Positions 21,153 through 31,321 of a DNA stretch of 64,000 nt are shown here, piece after piece. A program made the position numbers and the translations under genes. Each line of letters opens with the position of its first letter. Within the stretch, counting starts at the first letter, position 1. The DNA is from Brassica napus (taxonomy: Eukaryota; Streptophyta; Magnoliopsida; Brassicales; Brassicaceae): contig NW_026014789.1 in NCBI RefSeq assembly GCF_020379485.1, positions 1-64,000 on the forward strand, read 5' to 3'. Below the pieces are notes generated by a model, which was not told the DNA's origin, did not search any database, and worked only from the letters and a program-made list of their open reading frames with translations.

Positions 21153-21761
21153 TCTTTGGTCTTGGCAGCTTGTCTTGTAATTGGTTGATTCAAACTGAGG
21201 CAAAAGGAGACTGAATGCGCCAATGTATCTTGCTCCTTATGTGACCAGATACATGCTTCTCCTTTTGCCTTTACCTTTTGCTTTGCTTTCACTTTACAGC
21301 TTGCTCCTTATCTATACAAGATGCTCAGCATATTCCTTCCCTCCATAAGCCTTCAACGGTCTTGTTAATTCAAACCTGCCGCGCCCACACATTGCACAAC
21401 TTGATCAAGACTGATCCGAGTGATGGCTGTACCGGATGGGATGTACGGACGCTGTACGGCCTTGAGGTCCGTACACTCGTCCTATGCTTTCATCCAACTT
21501 CCTTCTATGGTTAACCCTTACACCTTCTTGGATCACCCTAGGCCGTACCATGGCCGTACCGAACGCCCTATCTTTGCACCATACTTCCATCTTCTCTTTA
21601 ACTCCTCCAAAGCCTCCACATGATCAGTCTAAGTCTTTCCTAGACTTAACTTCACAAGATAACTCCTTCAGAACACTTCTGAAGCTTGATTGAACTCTTC
21701 TAGACATCTTCTAGAGCTTGCCCTATTCTTGTACAAGCTCCATCTTCTCTTCAGTTCAACA
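21153..21761 (-). repeat. 3' LTR of D, U3-side part, right of gypsy E
   Basis: Continues the D LTR after the duplicated tcttt and ends at ...TTCAACA (TGTTGAACTG on the minus strand). It differs from the other D LTR by one base in a TTTTG run near 21285. GTAC cores are scattered over 21428-21475 and 21542-21560. Confidence 0.93.
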
Positions 21762-21771
21762 CTCCCCCTCA
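21762..21771 (-). other. Polypurine tract of D
   Basis: The minus strand reads TGAGGGGGAG next to the 3' LTR, as in B, C and H. Confidence 0.78.
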
Positions 21772-21833
21772 AGCTTGACTTTAGGAGATCCTAAGCCAAG
21801 CTTGGAACTCTGAAGAGTCTCCCTCATTAAAAA

Positions 21834-21872
21834 CCTTACAAGGAAAACCCATTGGGACAAAACCTTGCAAGG
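21834..21872 (-). other. Conserved hairpin in non-autonomous D
   Basis: Minus strand stem CCTTGCAAGG/CCTTGTAAGG (one G-U) around TCCCAATGGG, flanked by the same T-runs and TTTTTAATGAGG. It is kept although D has no polyprotein. Confidence 0.7.
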
Positions 21873-24800
21873 GAAAAAGAGTAGAGCTCTCCAAAGCCTA
21901 GGGATTGGCCAGTGAACTCTTGTGCCTTAGAACCAGTGAGGTTGGACACAAGAAGTTCTGGATCACGGCCTAAACTGGTGCAGCAACTCCACAAGACTTT
22001 GCGCACTCAACAACTCAGCTTCACCTCTTCATGGAACTGGTTTGAGGTCTCCCCCTCTCAACTGACTTCACAGCCTTCTTAGAGAAGCTAGGACACGACC
22101 AGATCATCTTCACAACACTAGTGAGGCTGATCAACACTTCACACACGGCTTGCCCTCTTCATAGAACTGGTTTGGATATCCCCCTCTCAACCGACTTCAC
22201 AGCCTTCTTAGGGAAGCTAGGAAATGATCAGGTCCTTCTTTGGTGAGGCTCAAGCACTGGTACCTGATACATTATCCCACAGGTGCATCAGTACCTATTA
22301 AAAACAAGAAAATGAATATCCTGCATCACACTTGATGCACACAATCTCACAATTCAATCATAATCATCTTAAGTATCTTTTCAAGCACAAGCAATGAATA
22401 AGATGAATGAAAAGGATTGAAAAGAGTTTTAAAAATCTAATGGGAACTTCCCTTGTGTTTTTGTGAGTTTCCAAACTCTCTCAATGCACCATCTTCATGG
22501 CATCATCAACTTCTTGGAAAGGCAGAGTGGATTCATCAGCTTCTCCTCAATCACCTCTCATTGAAGCTGCTTTGATGGAGAGCCTTCTTCCTCACTTGCC
22601 AAGGCTGCTCTGAACAGCCTCTTGCCTAGACACGCCACTGACTTGGTCCGGTTGATGATCCTTGTAGAAGCTTTTGCAAAAGACTTGTTACTGACCATGG
22701 ATCATATGCATTAAGACTCCCCCTCAAGCTTAGAACCGAAACCAGAAGAAGCTAAGCTTGTGATGATCCTATGCATCTCCATGGTCTAATAACTATCATC
22801 TTTCATGATAGCTTTCTTCTTGTGAGTTTACTCTCTTCCTTAACCAGGAACTAGGGTGTTTGAATCACCATAGAGAGTCTCACAAGACACACCTCTCATT
22901 GCATAATGACCCATGCTACACTTCCTGTAGACTAAGGACTAGATATGTCCAATGGTATTATGCAATGGCTATCTCTCATTGCATACTCAATCACACTACA
23001 CTTCCTGTAGATTATGGACTAACATGTCCTAGTGATGATATGCAATGGCACAAGACCTTTGTCTCTACATTCTTGGTTGATGGCGAGTTACATGTATCAC
23101 TTCCCTTGTGTACCTAACACCACCAAAACTCAATGCAAGATCAGATCATCCCATTGGGATCAAACCAAGATCATCCATCCTGTTTGATCACCAATGCCAC
23201 AATAATATATGATACTTGAAACAAGCTAGACAATCAAGACAATCTAGCAAAGACAATCAATTCAGTTTTTTTTTTTTAAATGCAACAATAGATGAATGCA
23301 TTAGGTTACACTAACTATATGAATGAAACAGATTCAATCCAAAATGGAACACAAGTCTAGATGATACTTCTGCAATTAAGGCGACAAGAGTGACACAATT
23401 CATGCATATGCTCACTAGTTTTATCAAGGCCAATGATTCAAGTAGCTTAGACATACTTCTAAATGCTTATAAGACATCACTGATGGATTTAACTATGGCA
23501 TAGCAACAATCAGAACTGGATTGAGTCGAGACAAGCAGATTTCAATTTCTAACAATGACAATGCAAGTTCTATACAGTTCTCTAAATGCAAAGCTTATAT
23601 CAGGTCATTTGCAATTTAGGCTCATTTTTAAATGCATTACTACATGAATGCACAATCTTAAAGAATTAGCTATATGAATGCAACGGGTTCAATCCATGAG
23701 TAATATTAAAGCTCTGCACAACAGTTTCAATCAGAACCAATGATGCAAGCAACTTAGACAATTTCTAATTGATGCAAGACTTTCATTGATGGATTAAACA
23801 TAGGCAATAGCATCAGATAACACTAGGATTGAACTTAGACAGTATGAGATATGCTTATGTATGCAAAAGAACTTATCAATCATGATGCAAGCAGCAGAGA
23901 CATTCTACTCAATTCTACAACACATCCATGATGATTCAAGCTATGACAACACTCAAGACAATGCAATAAACAAAACATGAGATTCTGGGACTCTAGACAC
24001 CACTCACAGCATAATAAATAAAGACACAAGCTCTTATTAAGGGTTAAGAGGTTTGCTTACAAACAAGAGATCCGAGCTGATCTCTTGAGCCTCCATGGGC
24101 ACGGTTCACTTGAACTTGGCATGAACTTGATACTTGGATTCAGTATCCAACACCTTTCCTTGGTGTGCCCATCCCTCTTGCAATGCTCACTCTCCAATGC
24201 TTCACTCTTCGGCTGGATCACTCCATGATCAGCTTGCAATGGTCTTGGTTTACATTGCATCACCCTTCTGGTGATGCTCTTTCTTTGCATGTCGACTGTC
24301 CTCTCTACACTCATCTGATGCGTAGGCTATGGTGACTAAACCACCATGGACAGAACCATAAGTCATCTCTCCATTGTCACAACATCCTCTCTACCCTCTT
24401 TGGAGCAGGCTGTGGACTTCCCACAGAATGTTGGCAACAGGCTTCATTTTACCATTCTATTGTATGATAAGGATGAACTTCAAGACCAGGAGCACATCAC
24501 CCTAACAGCTGTGCTTAAATCACTGATCCATCCTTTTGCTTTAAGCTTCAAGTACTCTCAGATCACCGGCCTTCCTCATGGCATAGGTGGTGACCTTCTT
24601 CTTCTTGTGTGCCTTGAACCAGGAGCTCAACAACCTCGTGGCCTGCGCTTCTTAAACCGGCTTCTACACACAAGAACCTTCCCATTGCTCCACACAATGG
24701 TTGGTCTTCCGCTTGTATGTCTTGAACCAGGAGCTCAACAACCTCGTGGCCTGCGCTTCTTAAACCAGCTTCTACACACAAGTATCTTCCCATTGCTCCA

Positions 24801-25823
24801 CACAATGGTTCAAGTCTTCCTCTTTTCTTGGATAGGTGGTGAGCAGAGAACACTTCTTGTGAACCTGAAACACCACTCAAACTCCAGCAAGGATAAGACA
24901 CAAGAGTATTGGGATCAATCCTTGATTAATCATCAGGTTTGATTCCCAATCTCACAAGCAATGCAACAGATAGACACAAGGCATTATCAAGTTCTATTCT
25001 TTGCAAGCTAGCTCTCTAAGAACAAGCAAGATCCTAACAGATTCAAGACAAGTTACTTAGGCACTTTTAAAAGCTTCTTTACTCAGCACTTTAGACATGA
25101 ATCTAATGCTTCAATGTAAGATAGCCACAAGACAATATGCAACAGCTTTAAATTCAGTTTCAATCCATGTATGCAAGCAGATTCAGTTAATCACTCTAAG
25201 CATCACTATGAAACGAAGCTAAGCATATTAATCACATTCAGTCACCAAACAAAGCTCTTAAAGTATCCTGGGACAGATTCTAAACATTTTAATTTATCAA
25301 TCTTTAACAGTCCTCAGGTTTTCAATCACATCACACATTACAACCAGTCAACAACACAAGCTCATTATCAAGAGGGTTTTAAAATCGCTTACACAAGGAA
25401 CCAGGTTGGTTCCTTAAACCTCCAAGGGGACTGGCCATGGCTTTTGTTGAATCTGAGAGTCTGGATAGTCACCCACCTTCTACTCCTTCAGTTCATGACC
25501 ACCTTCTTGTTTCTCCAGCTCAAAGACTCCTCCTTTCTCCAAGTCTTCTAGGCGCCATCACCTTGACAGCTTTCATGATGAACCGGGTGAAGAAAGCTCT
25601 TGGAGGAGGCGCCTTGGATGAGGTTCGTGAGTCCTCTCCATACACTTCTTCTTCCAATGAGTCTCTCCATCAGTATAGACAGGAGAAAGGATGAGAGACA
25701 CGCCCTTCAGTCTTCTTCTCATGGAGAAACTGAACTCGGATGGGAATGTCTTCAAGGATTGGATTTGAGCTGAGGGTAGAGCTTGTGTTGTGCGGAAGCT
25801 ACAGCTCAGGTTCTGATGAACCT
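21873..25823 (-). other. Interior of D, non-coding apart from a gag relic
   Basis: About 4 kb without retrotransposon enzymes. Visible structure: an imperfect direct repeat at about 22025-22140 and 22155-22240 (period about 130); a tandem pair of 80-bp hairpin units (22897-23047); an AT-rich stretch 23100-24050 rich in ATGAATGCA-like words; the gag relic 24057-24314; a 108-bp tandem duplication from 24604; and a tract near 24830-24920 that is conserved in H and J. Open frames such as 24346-24942 arise from these repeats and I do not call them genes. Confidence 0.75.
24057..24314 (-). pseudogene. Decayed copia gag zinc-knuckle fragment in D
   Basis: The minus-strand translation contains SEHCKRDGHTKERCWILNPS. 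This aligns with CEHCKRQGHKKSQCWILHPH of element C and CDHCKKHGHKKSQCWILHPH of B. The first cysteine of the knuckle is replaced by serine, so zinc binding is probably lost. The rest of gag is not recognisable. It is in sense orientation for D, showing that D descends from a copia element of the B/C type. It is short and partly degenerate. Confidence 0.72.
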
Positions 25824-25836
25824 GGCTCTGATACCA
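25824..25836 (-). other. Primer-binding site of D
   Basis: The minus strand reads TGGTATCAGAGCC directly at the LTR edge. Confidence 0.88.
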
Positions 25837-26801
25837 TATGATTTTTAAAGAGATCTCTACTCTGGTAGTATGTGTGTGTGTATAAGCTTCAATGAAGAAT
25901 GATTAGAGCTTGTTCTAGGTGATTTAGGAAGAGAGATTTGTGAGAGTGTATAAGAGACTTAAGAACAGAGAGATTAAGAGACTTAAGAGACTAGAGATAC
26001 TGAGAGAATAAGAGACTGAAGATTAGTGTTTCAGATTAGAGAAGGAGAGGGGAAACCCCCTTACTCACTTAGTCTATTACAATCGCCAATCCTTGGCTTA
26101 TATATGTCTCTACACTTTGCAATATCATAAACCTATATCCTAGGGCTGATATTAACTTGAATGATGGACGGCCTGGATGAGATAAGGCTGGTCTTTGGTC
26201 TTGGCAGCTTGTCTTGTAATTGGTTGATTCAAACTGAGGCAAAAGGAGACTGAATGCGCCAATGTATCTTGCTCCTTATGTGACCAGATACATGCTTCTC
26301 CTTTTGCCTTTACCTTTTGCTTTTGCTTTCACTTTACAGCTTGCTCCTTATCTATACAAGATGCTCAGCATATTCCTTCCCTCCATAAGCCTTCAACGGT
26401 CTTGTTAATTCAAACCTGCCGCGCCCACACATTGCACAACTTGATCAAGACTGATCCGAGTGATGGCTGTACCGGATGGGATGTACGGACGCTGTACGGC
26501 CTTGAGGTCCGTACACTCGTCCTATGCTTTCATCCAACTTCCTTCTATGGTTAACCCTTACACCTTCTTGGATCACCCTAGGCCGTACCATGGCCGTACC
26601 GAACGCCCTATCTTTGCACCATACTTCCATCTTCTCTTTAACTCCTCCAAAGCCTCCACATGATCAGTCTAAGTCTTTCCTAGACTTAACTTCACAAGAT
26701 AACTCCTTCAGAACACTTCTGAAGCTTGATTGAACTCTTCTAGACATCTTCTAGAGCTTGCCCTATTCTTGTACAAGCTCCATCTTCTCTTCAGTTCAAC
26801 A
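25837..26801 (-). repeat. 5' LTR of D
   Basis: 965 bp, uninterrupted copy of the D LTR. Minus strand starts TGTTGAACTGAAG and ends CATA. Followed by target duplication tactc at 26802-26806. Confidence 0.94.
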
Positions 26802-27474
26802 TACTCTTCCTCTGAGTCTTTCTCACCATGACCCAAGTCCTGGACAGTCTCCTCAATCTTCCCTGCTTACACCTTGTACCATCTCTGATCCTGATCAGTC
26901 TCTTGCTCTTCTCATATACTTTATATGAAGACTGAACAAGCTCACACAACCCATCCACATCTACTCGCTCATCATCTTTGGCTACTTGCATAATCAGCTG
27001 ACCATATGATGAGTTTAAGCTCACTAGAAGGCTCAAGACTACATCTTGCTCCAGCCTTTCTTGAATCACCTCCGGATCTGATGTTCTTGATCTCAACAAA
27101 TCCAGCTCTCTCCACAAGTATTTCAGCTTGCCCACAAGCTGATGGAGTTCTTCCTTTCCTCTTCTCAGGTCTGTGTTAGCTCTCTTGACTCCACAAACCT
27201 TCTTCAGATCGGATCTACTCCCATGAGCTGCTTCAATCCCACATCTTGTATGGTTTTCTTGAACAACTCTATCTTCATACCTCAGACTCCACGCCTGACC
27301 TGCTTCTGTAGCCATTCTTCTCAAAGGCTTCCCCTTTTTATGACTACTCCACAACACACAGCTCCTCAACACTGCCTTCGCCCATCTTGACCAACTTCCA
27401 CCAGTTTCCTCTTCAAGCTTCAATGGAATACTAGAACTATGCTTCATCTCCATGCCTAGGTTGTTTGTTTCCAT
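26802..27474 (-). pseudogene. Copia A gag fragment
   Basis: From the ATG at 27474 (METNNLGMEM) the minus strand encodes a copia-type gag: SWSRWAKAVLRSCVLWSSH, then ELHQLVGKLKYLWRELDLLRS and SLLVSLNSSYGQLIMQ. These correspond to gag regions of K and F. After about 225 codons it is cut by element D, and the protease part continues at 14160. No CCHC zinc knuckle is seen at the place where B and C have one; a basic stretch (RCKQGRLRRLSR) stands there. The frame is open in this copy; the copy at 55334-56009 has frameshifts. Confidence 0.85.
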
Positions 27475-27622
27475 CAGAAATATCCAAACGAGCCTAGTGA
27501 CTGAAGAACATAACCCAGACTCACCAAGAACACTCAAGAACACCAAGAACACTAAGAACACTCAAGAAAGAACCCAGATTTGCGAAAAAGAAATCACACA
27601 CTCACCCCCTTTTGAGCAACCT

Positions 27623-27635
27623 GGCTCTGATACCA
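27623..27635 (-). other. Primer-binding site of copia A
   Basis: The minus strand reads TGGTATCAGAGCC at the LTR edge, with the CAGGTTGC continuation also seen in K. Confidence 0.87.
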
Positions 27636-28071
27636 TATACACTTTTGTGTTTTAGAGTGTGTTTAATAATAATCAGAGAAGATTAGAGTAAAGTTTAGAG
27701 AGAATAGAGAGATTCTAGAGAGAGAGAGACTCAAAACTCCATTTATTAATTTAATGTCTCAGATACAAGTTATAAATGAAGAGATAAGGCTGATACAAAG
27801 AGGATTTCGAAAATGGGACTCAAAGCATGTGAAGTCAAGGCTAGCTGGCTGCTGAGAGGCTTCACATGCTTGGACAGGCTGTAAAGTGGCTTCACCTTTC
27901 CAGCTATGACCAAACCTTATCCACACCACTCCTTGCTCCCCTTTGGACGTGATCCCTTCTCCAAATAGGTTCAAGGTAACTTCCCATGCTTTTATCTTAC
28001 CACTCCAAAGTTACTGTGGTAAAATAAAAGTTACCATGGTAATCTCTAAAGTTACTGTCTCAGCCTCAACA
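27636..28071 (-). repeat. 5' LTR of copia A
   Basis: 436 bp; minus strand starts TGTTGAGGCTGAG and ends AAAAGTGTATA. The same ending is found in the K LTR (42262-42272). The U3 start (about 28005-28060) has repeated GTTACTGTGGTAA-type palindromic words instead of the GTAC cluster of B, C, D, F and J. The partner LTR is outside the window. Confidence 0.85.
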
Positions 28072-28403
28072 GGGTTATCCCAGGATCAGGAATCTGGAAG
28101 AAGAGAGTCTTCCAATCCTACTAGTGAAGCTGAAAGAACAACTCCTCTTGATCATGAGAGGGGGAGTGGAACTGAATCTCATGAGCAAGTGCACAATCAA
28201 GAAGATTCAGGCCAGCATAATCAAGAGGTGACACAGGAAGTAGAGAGTGGTGCTCAGTCTAGTGGAGATGGGCAAAGAGAGTCTACTGGCTCAGATGAGA
28301 GTGGTACTCAGTCTAGTGGAGATTGGGAAGTAGATCCTGATGGGTCAAATGAGAGTGGTGCTCAATCAAGTGAAGATAGGCAAGAAACACAAGACGAACA
28401 AGT
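28072..28403 (+). pseudogene. Plus-strand copia linker fragment, left arm of inverted repeat
   Basis: Plus-strand translation SQDQESGRRESSNPTSEAE... down to DRQETQDEQ is the acidic, Ser/Gly/Glu-rich linker between integrase and reverse transcriptase. It matches the F linker on the opposite strand (28472-28803) with only a few base changes. It is the host sequence into which copia A inserted; its upstream part would lie beyond the A 3' LTR, outside the window. It is either an inverted duplication of F or a second element of the F family in opposite orientation. Confidence 0.82.
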
Positions 28404-28803
28404 TCAGGAGCTAAGGAGGAGCACAAGGGTGAAGAGAGATGCTTCCAACTGGGTAAACACGAGAGTGTACCACTTGTTCTTCTTGTGTTTCTTGCCTATC
28501 TTCACTTGATTGAGCACCACTCTCATTTGACCCATCAGGATCTACTTCCCAATCTCCACTAGACTGAGTACCACTCTCATCTGAGCCAGTAGACTCTCTT
28601 TGCCCATCTCCACTAGACTGAGCACCACTCTCTACTTCCTGTGTCATCTCTTGATTATGCTGGCCTGAATCTTCTTGATTGTGCACTTGCTCATGAGATT
28701 CAGTTCCATTCCCCCTCTCATGATCAAGAGGAGTTGTTCTTTCAGCTTCACTAGTAGGATTGGAAGACTCTCTTCTTCCAGATTCCTGATCCTGGGATAA
28801 CCC
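28072..28803. repeat. 332-bp inverted repeat with 68-bp spacer
   Basis: Arms 28072-28403 and 28472-28803 are reverse complements apart from a few substitutions (for example G/A near 28166 and 28228, C/A at 28395). The spacer 28404-28471 encodes QELRRSTRVKRDASNWVNTRVY-type copia sequence (two runs cited: RRSTRVKRDA, NWVNTRVY) on the plus strand. In the second copy (56603-57333) the spacer has the opposite orientation. Confidence 0.92.
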
Positions 28804-31131
28804 TATCCCTAGCTTCTCCAACAGCACCCTCAGTGTTGTTGCTCTATCAGATGGAGCTTGAGACAAATCCTTCAGATTTTCCCACTCCTTTTCTTCATAA
28901 TACCCTTTGGATTCAATAAACTTCACTTCTCTAGATACCATCACTCTCCTTGCTTCAGGATCATAGCACTTGTATCCCTTCTGAGTGATAGAGTATCCAA
29001 TAAACATTGCCTTAGTACTCTTTGCCTCCAGCTTGTTTCTCTGTTCTCCTGGAGTCATGACATAGCATACACACCCAAATACTCGTAGGTGATCAATAAA
29101 AGGCTTGCTCTTATTCAGCACCTCAAATGGAGACAGATTCTTCAGTATCTTGGTTGGGACCCGGTTGATGAGGTAGCAAGCAGTTTGAACAGCATCTCCC
29201 CAAAATCTTTTTGGGACATTTGCATGAAACATCATCGACCTAGCAACCTCCATCAAGTGCCTATTCTTCCTCTCAGCTACACCATTCTGCTGTGGTGTGT
29301 AGGGAGAACTGGTCTGATGCACAATCCCATGCTTGGCTAGATGACTCTTGAAGGCATTGCTGATGTATTCACCTCCGTTGTCTGATCTCAGTACCTTCAC
29401 AGTAGCATTGTATTGATTAGATACATATGCTTGGAAGTTCATAAACGCTTCTAGCACCTTATCTTTAGATGGAAGCAATGTGAGCCATGTATACTTAGAC
29501 TTCTCATCAATGAATGTCACAAAGTATTTATGGCTGTCTCTAGACATGCATGGAGCGGTCCACACATCCGAGTGAACTAGATCAAAGCAATGCTCATAAG
29601 TAGTCTTAGATGTTGGGAAAACAGTCCTACAATGCTTTCCTAATATGCATGCTTCACAATCCAAGTGATTGAATGACATATTAGGGATTATCAACTCAAT
29701 GGCACGAGCATGAGGATGTCCTAATCTAGCATGCCAAGTAATACTATCAATCTTCTCAGCAGTACTACTCAAGCAACTAGAATCAAAGGGATTAGAGGTC
29801 TTAGCCAAGTCGAGGTGGTATAGCTGATTTTTGCTGTCTCCTCTGCCAATGACTCTCCCAGTCTTCAAATCTTGGAACTCAACTTCATCAGGTCTGAATA
29901 CTACTTGACAATCAAGATCAATGGTAGCTTTCTTCACAGATAATAGATTTGAAGTGAACTGAGGCATATAGAAAGCAGCCGTGTCCTTCTCAAACAGTTT
30001 GAGCTTTCCCACTCCTTCTATTGGGATCATAGCGCCATTAGCTATCTTAACACTCCCTGTTGCAGCCTTGATCTCACTTATAAGCCTCCTATCACTGATC
30101 ATATGATGACTTGCTCCAGAATCAATCACCATGGGTTTAGAAGCTCCGGATTGTATAGTATGCTTCTTGCTTGCTGTTAAGGCTTGTACATGTTCCATGA
30201 ACACTCTCCATTCCTTCCTGGTGATGCGATCATCAGCTCCACTCCCTTTCTCCTGCTCTCTTAACACCCCACTGTCTTCTACTGATTCCCCCATGTAGGC
30301 TGAGTAAGAACACTCTCCCACAACTCTCTTTCTACCCTTTCCTATGTTGATAGAAGCTTTGGATAGCATTCTGCACCTTCTCTTCTTCCGGAAGCCCTCA
30401 CTCCTACTCCCGGTTAGCCTCCATGAGCCCTCACTCCTACTCATGGTTAGCTTCTGGAAGCTCTCACTCCTACTCCCAGTTGGCTTCCATGAGCTCTCAC
30501 TCCTACTCATGGTTAGCTTCTGGAAGCTCTCACTCCTACTCCCAGTTGGCTTCCATGAGCTCTCACTCCTACTCATGGTTAGCCTCTCATCATCTCTCAT
30601 TATCTCATACGCCCTTCTTATAAGCCCACAAATCTCTTCCATTTCCGGAAGCTGTTCCCCTCTTAGAACCATCTCTACCAGCCACCCATATGATGACTCC
30701 ATGCTCGCCAAGAGCTTCAAGACCGTCTCTTGCTCTTGTGTAGTATCCCCATCCACATGGGATCTCAACCCTTGTAGTTCAACCCACAAATGTTGTAGCT
30801 TCCTCACATGGTTATTGAACTCTTCTCTTCCTGGTTTACCTCCACTGATCACCTTCTTGACTTCATACACTCTCCTAAGACTGATCTTGTTCTCATAAAC
30901 ATCTTCAATCTTCTCAAGCAGTGTACTTTCTTCAAGACTAAAGCAACTTCCACTTGTTTCTCTTGCTGTCTGATCTTTCTCAGCAGCTCTACCCTTCAAA
31001 GACTCTTCCTTCTCATGGTTTCTCCAAACTCCACACCTCTTCAGAGTCGCTCTCATTTGTGAGAACCACCCCCACTCATTTCTTCTATCTTCCTTCTCTT
31101 CACGCCTTGCTGAACCACAAGCTAGACCCAT
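28472..31131 (-). pseudogene. Copia F Gag-protease-integrase, truncated before reverse transcriptase
   Basis: From ATG at 31131 (MGLACGSARR) the minus strand is open through gag (about 1-250), three 22-residue SR-rich repeats (184-249), GECSYSAYMG, protease DSGASHHM, integrase with WHARLGHPHARA, CEACILGKHC, SDVWTAPC, SDNGGEY and NGVAERKN, and the acidic linker. It then runs into the inverted repeat, so the open frame ends artificially at 28411 with unrelated residues. Reverse transcriptase, RNase H and the 3' LTR are missing. The integrase triad is present, but without reverse transcriptase the element cannot move by itself. A CCHC zinc knuckle is absent. Confidence 0.88.
30385..30582 (-). 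repeat. 66-bp minisatellite inside F gag
   Basis: Three in-frame units of 22 residues (LTMSRSESSWKPTGSRSESF plus QK, the third diverged to SRSEGSW/GSRSEGF). Ser/Arg-rich; it lies where B and C have the region leading to the zinc knuckle. Confidence 0.9.
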
Positions 31132-31308
31132 CTTCTGACCTTGTCAAACACCTAAAGGGACTCCCTTGAAGCTGACTCTCCAAAAGAAACACCAACAGAC
31201 ACAAACTTGACTTTTAAAGGATCTAGCTCTCGACAACTCTCAAGAACTCTCAAGAACACTCAAGAACATTTAGAAAAACGAAATCACTCTCTCCTTTTGA
31301 ACGAACCT

Positions 31309-31321
31309 GGCTCTGATACCA
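31309..31321 (-). other. Primer-binding site of copia F
   Basis: The minus strand reads TGGTATCAGAGCC at the LTR edge. Confidence 0.87.

Larger units (their letters stand above)
14161..26801 (-). mobile_element. Non-autonomous LTR element D, carrying gypsy E
   Basis: Minus-strand element with a 3' LTR (14161-14520 plus 21153-21761, split by E), an internal region 21762-25836 and a 5' LTR 25837-26801. The perfect target duplication is tactc at 14156-14160 and 26802-26806. The roughly 4.1-kb interior has a primer site, a purine tract and the conserved hairpin but no protease, integrase or reverse transcriptase. A decayed gag zinc-knuckle fragment (24057-24314) ties it to the B/C copia type. 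It fits the description of large non-autonomous LTR derivatives that use proteins of relatives in trans. Confidence 0.93.
1..28071 (-). mobile_element. Copia element A, old host of three later insertions (partial)
   Basis: Minus-strand Ty1/copia element whose pieces are 1-1105 (integrase C-terminal half and linker), 7190-7599 (integrase N-terminal part), 13602-14160 (protease), 26802-27635 (gag and leader) and 27636-28071 (5' LTR). The breaks are explained by insertion of B, C and D, each flanked by short repeats of A sequence. Reverse transcriptase, RNase H and the 3' LTR would lie left of the window. It is the oldest member of this nest. Its coding pieces carry frameshifts, so it is inactive. 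It sits inside a plus-strand copia fragment beginning at 28072, so its expected 5-bp target duplication is gggtt, but the partner side is outside the window. Confidence 0.88.

Noticed and set aside
22860..23117. 85-codon frame in D repeated in copy 2
   Set aside because: Spans the tandem hairpin units. Preserved in copy 2 only because the duplication is recent.
24346..24942. 198-codon plus-strand open frame in D
   Set aside because: Antisense to the element, built mostly from a 108-bp tandem duplication. In copy 2 a small indel truncates it to 162 codons. No recognisable domain.
28411..28471. C-terminal end of the long F open frame
   Set aside because: The last residues come from reading through the inverted repeat spacer, not from copia protein sequence, so the frame end is accidental.
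30344..30898. 184-codon plus-strand frame rich in leucine and serine
   Set aside because: Shadow of the SR repeats and gag of F on the other strand.
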